From: an uncultured Ruminococcus sp.
Lineage (GTDB): Bacteria > Bacillota > Clostridia > Oscillospirales > Acutalibacteraceae
Length of the DNA: 5,091 bases
NCBI GenBank assembly: GCA_902773065.1
Contig: CACYDD010000350.1
Location: forward strand, 1-5,091
Direction: 5' to 3'
Position numbers and translations under genes: made by a program. Below, in pieces: positions 4,718-5,091 of this stretch. Below the pieces are notes generated by a model. It was not told the DNA's origin. It did no database searches and saw only the letters and a list, made by a program, of their open reading frames with translations. Each line of letters opens with the position of its first letter. Position 1 is the stretch's first letter.

Positions 4718-5091
4718 ATGTATTTTTTGTTTTTAGACCAGGCTGCCAATTCAACAGCAGTTGCAGCGGCTGAGGAAAATCCTTGGGCTACAGCGGCAAT
4801 GTTCGGTTTCTGGATCTTGATTTTTGTAGCAATGTATTTTCTTCTGATTCGTCCGCAGAGAAAGAAGCAGAAGGAAGAAGAAGCAATGCGCAGCAGCATC
4901 GAGATCGGTGATGATGTTACTACTATCGGCGGTATTGTCGGTAAGGTAATTGCATTGCGTGAAGATGACGATACTTTTGTTCTGGAAACGGGTAGCGATA
5001 AAACACGTATCCGTTTCAAGAAATGGGCAGTAAGCTCTATTGATACACCTGAGAAGCAGCCTAAAGCTGAAAAAAAAAAAAAAAAAAAGTC
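4718..5091 (+). CDS. yajC: Sec translocon accessory subunit YajC (3' end outside the window)
   Basis: The frame is open from ATG 4718 to the window edge, 124 complete codons without a stop. A short N-terminal extension (1-25, Ala/Glu-rich) precedes one membrane helix, about 26-44 (AAMFGFWILIFVAMYFLLI). Next comes the family signature IRPQRKKQKEE at 44-54, then the soluble domain with IEIGDDVTTIGGIVGKV at 61-77 and a strand-rich part ending WAVSSID at 103-109. YajC associates with SecDF and SecYEG in the membrane and aids protein export or insertion. AGGA at 4711-4714 is only 3 nt from the ATG and AAAGGA at 4701-4706 is 11 nt away, so initiation signals are imperfect. After residue 117 the protein becomes a run of lysines encoded by a 19-A tract. 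secD/secF would be expected next, beyond the window. Confidence 0.92.
   Translation, partial: MYFLFLDQAANSTAVAAAEENPWATAAMFGFWILIFVAMYFLLIRPQRKKQKEEEAMRSSIEIGDDVTTIGGIVGKVIALREDDDTFVLETGSDKTRIRFKKWAVSSIDTPEKQPKAEKKKKKK
5070..5088 (+). repeat. Homopolymer A19 within the yajC C-terminal coding region
   Basis: Nineteen consecutive A bases encode part of E118 and lysines K119-K124 in the current frame. It is by far the longest homopolymer in the window and lies three bases from the window end. It could be genuine lysine-rich tail coding, a slippage site, or an inaccurate homopolymer length at a contig edge. Confidence 0.75.

Noticed and set aside
4708..5019. A minus-strand open frame across yajC
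   Set aside because: The plus-strand frame has the YajC membrane helix, the RPQRKKQK signature and the following domain; the antisense frame is a shadow of it.

Overview
The window reads as ordinary chromosomal DNA of a low-to-moderate GC Gram-positive bacterium, most likely a Clostridia member of the Ruminococcus/Oscillospiraceae type. The evidence is the KKKSEAARKRKYK tail of a Firmicutes-style ribosomal protein S21, a YqeG-family HAD phosphatase, the aroQ–M24 peptidase pair (compare yqhS–yqhT of Bacillus subtilis), a TGT with the clostridial FGINQGATYDDIR pattern, and strong AGGAGG-like ribosome binding sites. The genus is an inference. Every gene I can support is on the + strand.

Layout. 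Bases 1-42 are the end of rpsU, followed by a branched rho-independent terminator (66-131). Bases 151-213 are a degenerate 7-bp tandem repeat that runs into the start of the next gene and supplies its Shine-Dalgarno sequence. A tight operon follows: yqeG (211-729), a small DUF6572-like gene (716-1042, overlapping yqeG by 14 nt), aroQ (1047-1481) and an Xaa-Pro aminopeptidase-type M24 peptidase (1528-2607). The end of aroQ, including its stop codon, lies in a second and unrelated 7-bp repeat (TAATGCA). Bases 2608-2762 are intergenic, with odd GC-rich patches and then a near-consensus sigma-A-type promoter (2714-2742). That promoter serves a second unit: a DUF2185/Imm33-like protein (2779-3507), tgt (3511-4641), and then yajC (4718 to the window end, incomplete). 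yajC also has its own extended -10 promoter at 4652-4680. The window ends just after a 19-A run inside yajC.

Functions. The first operon joins a HAD phosphatase, a shikimate-pathway step (3-dehydroquinate dehydratase) and peptide turnover. The second pairs tRNA queuosine modification (Tgt) with a Sec translocon accessory subunit (YajC), a linkage conserved across bacteria and often continuing into secD/secF. The Imm33-like gene is the accessory-looking member. I see no RNA gene, CRISPR array, insertion sequence or phage gene, and no clearly new system. The most interesting signals are the two heptameric repeats at translation junctions. Loss of one unit of the second would join aroQ and the peptidase gene in frame, by direct reading of the codons.
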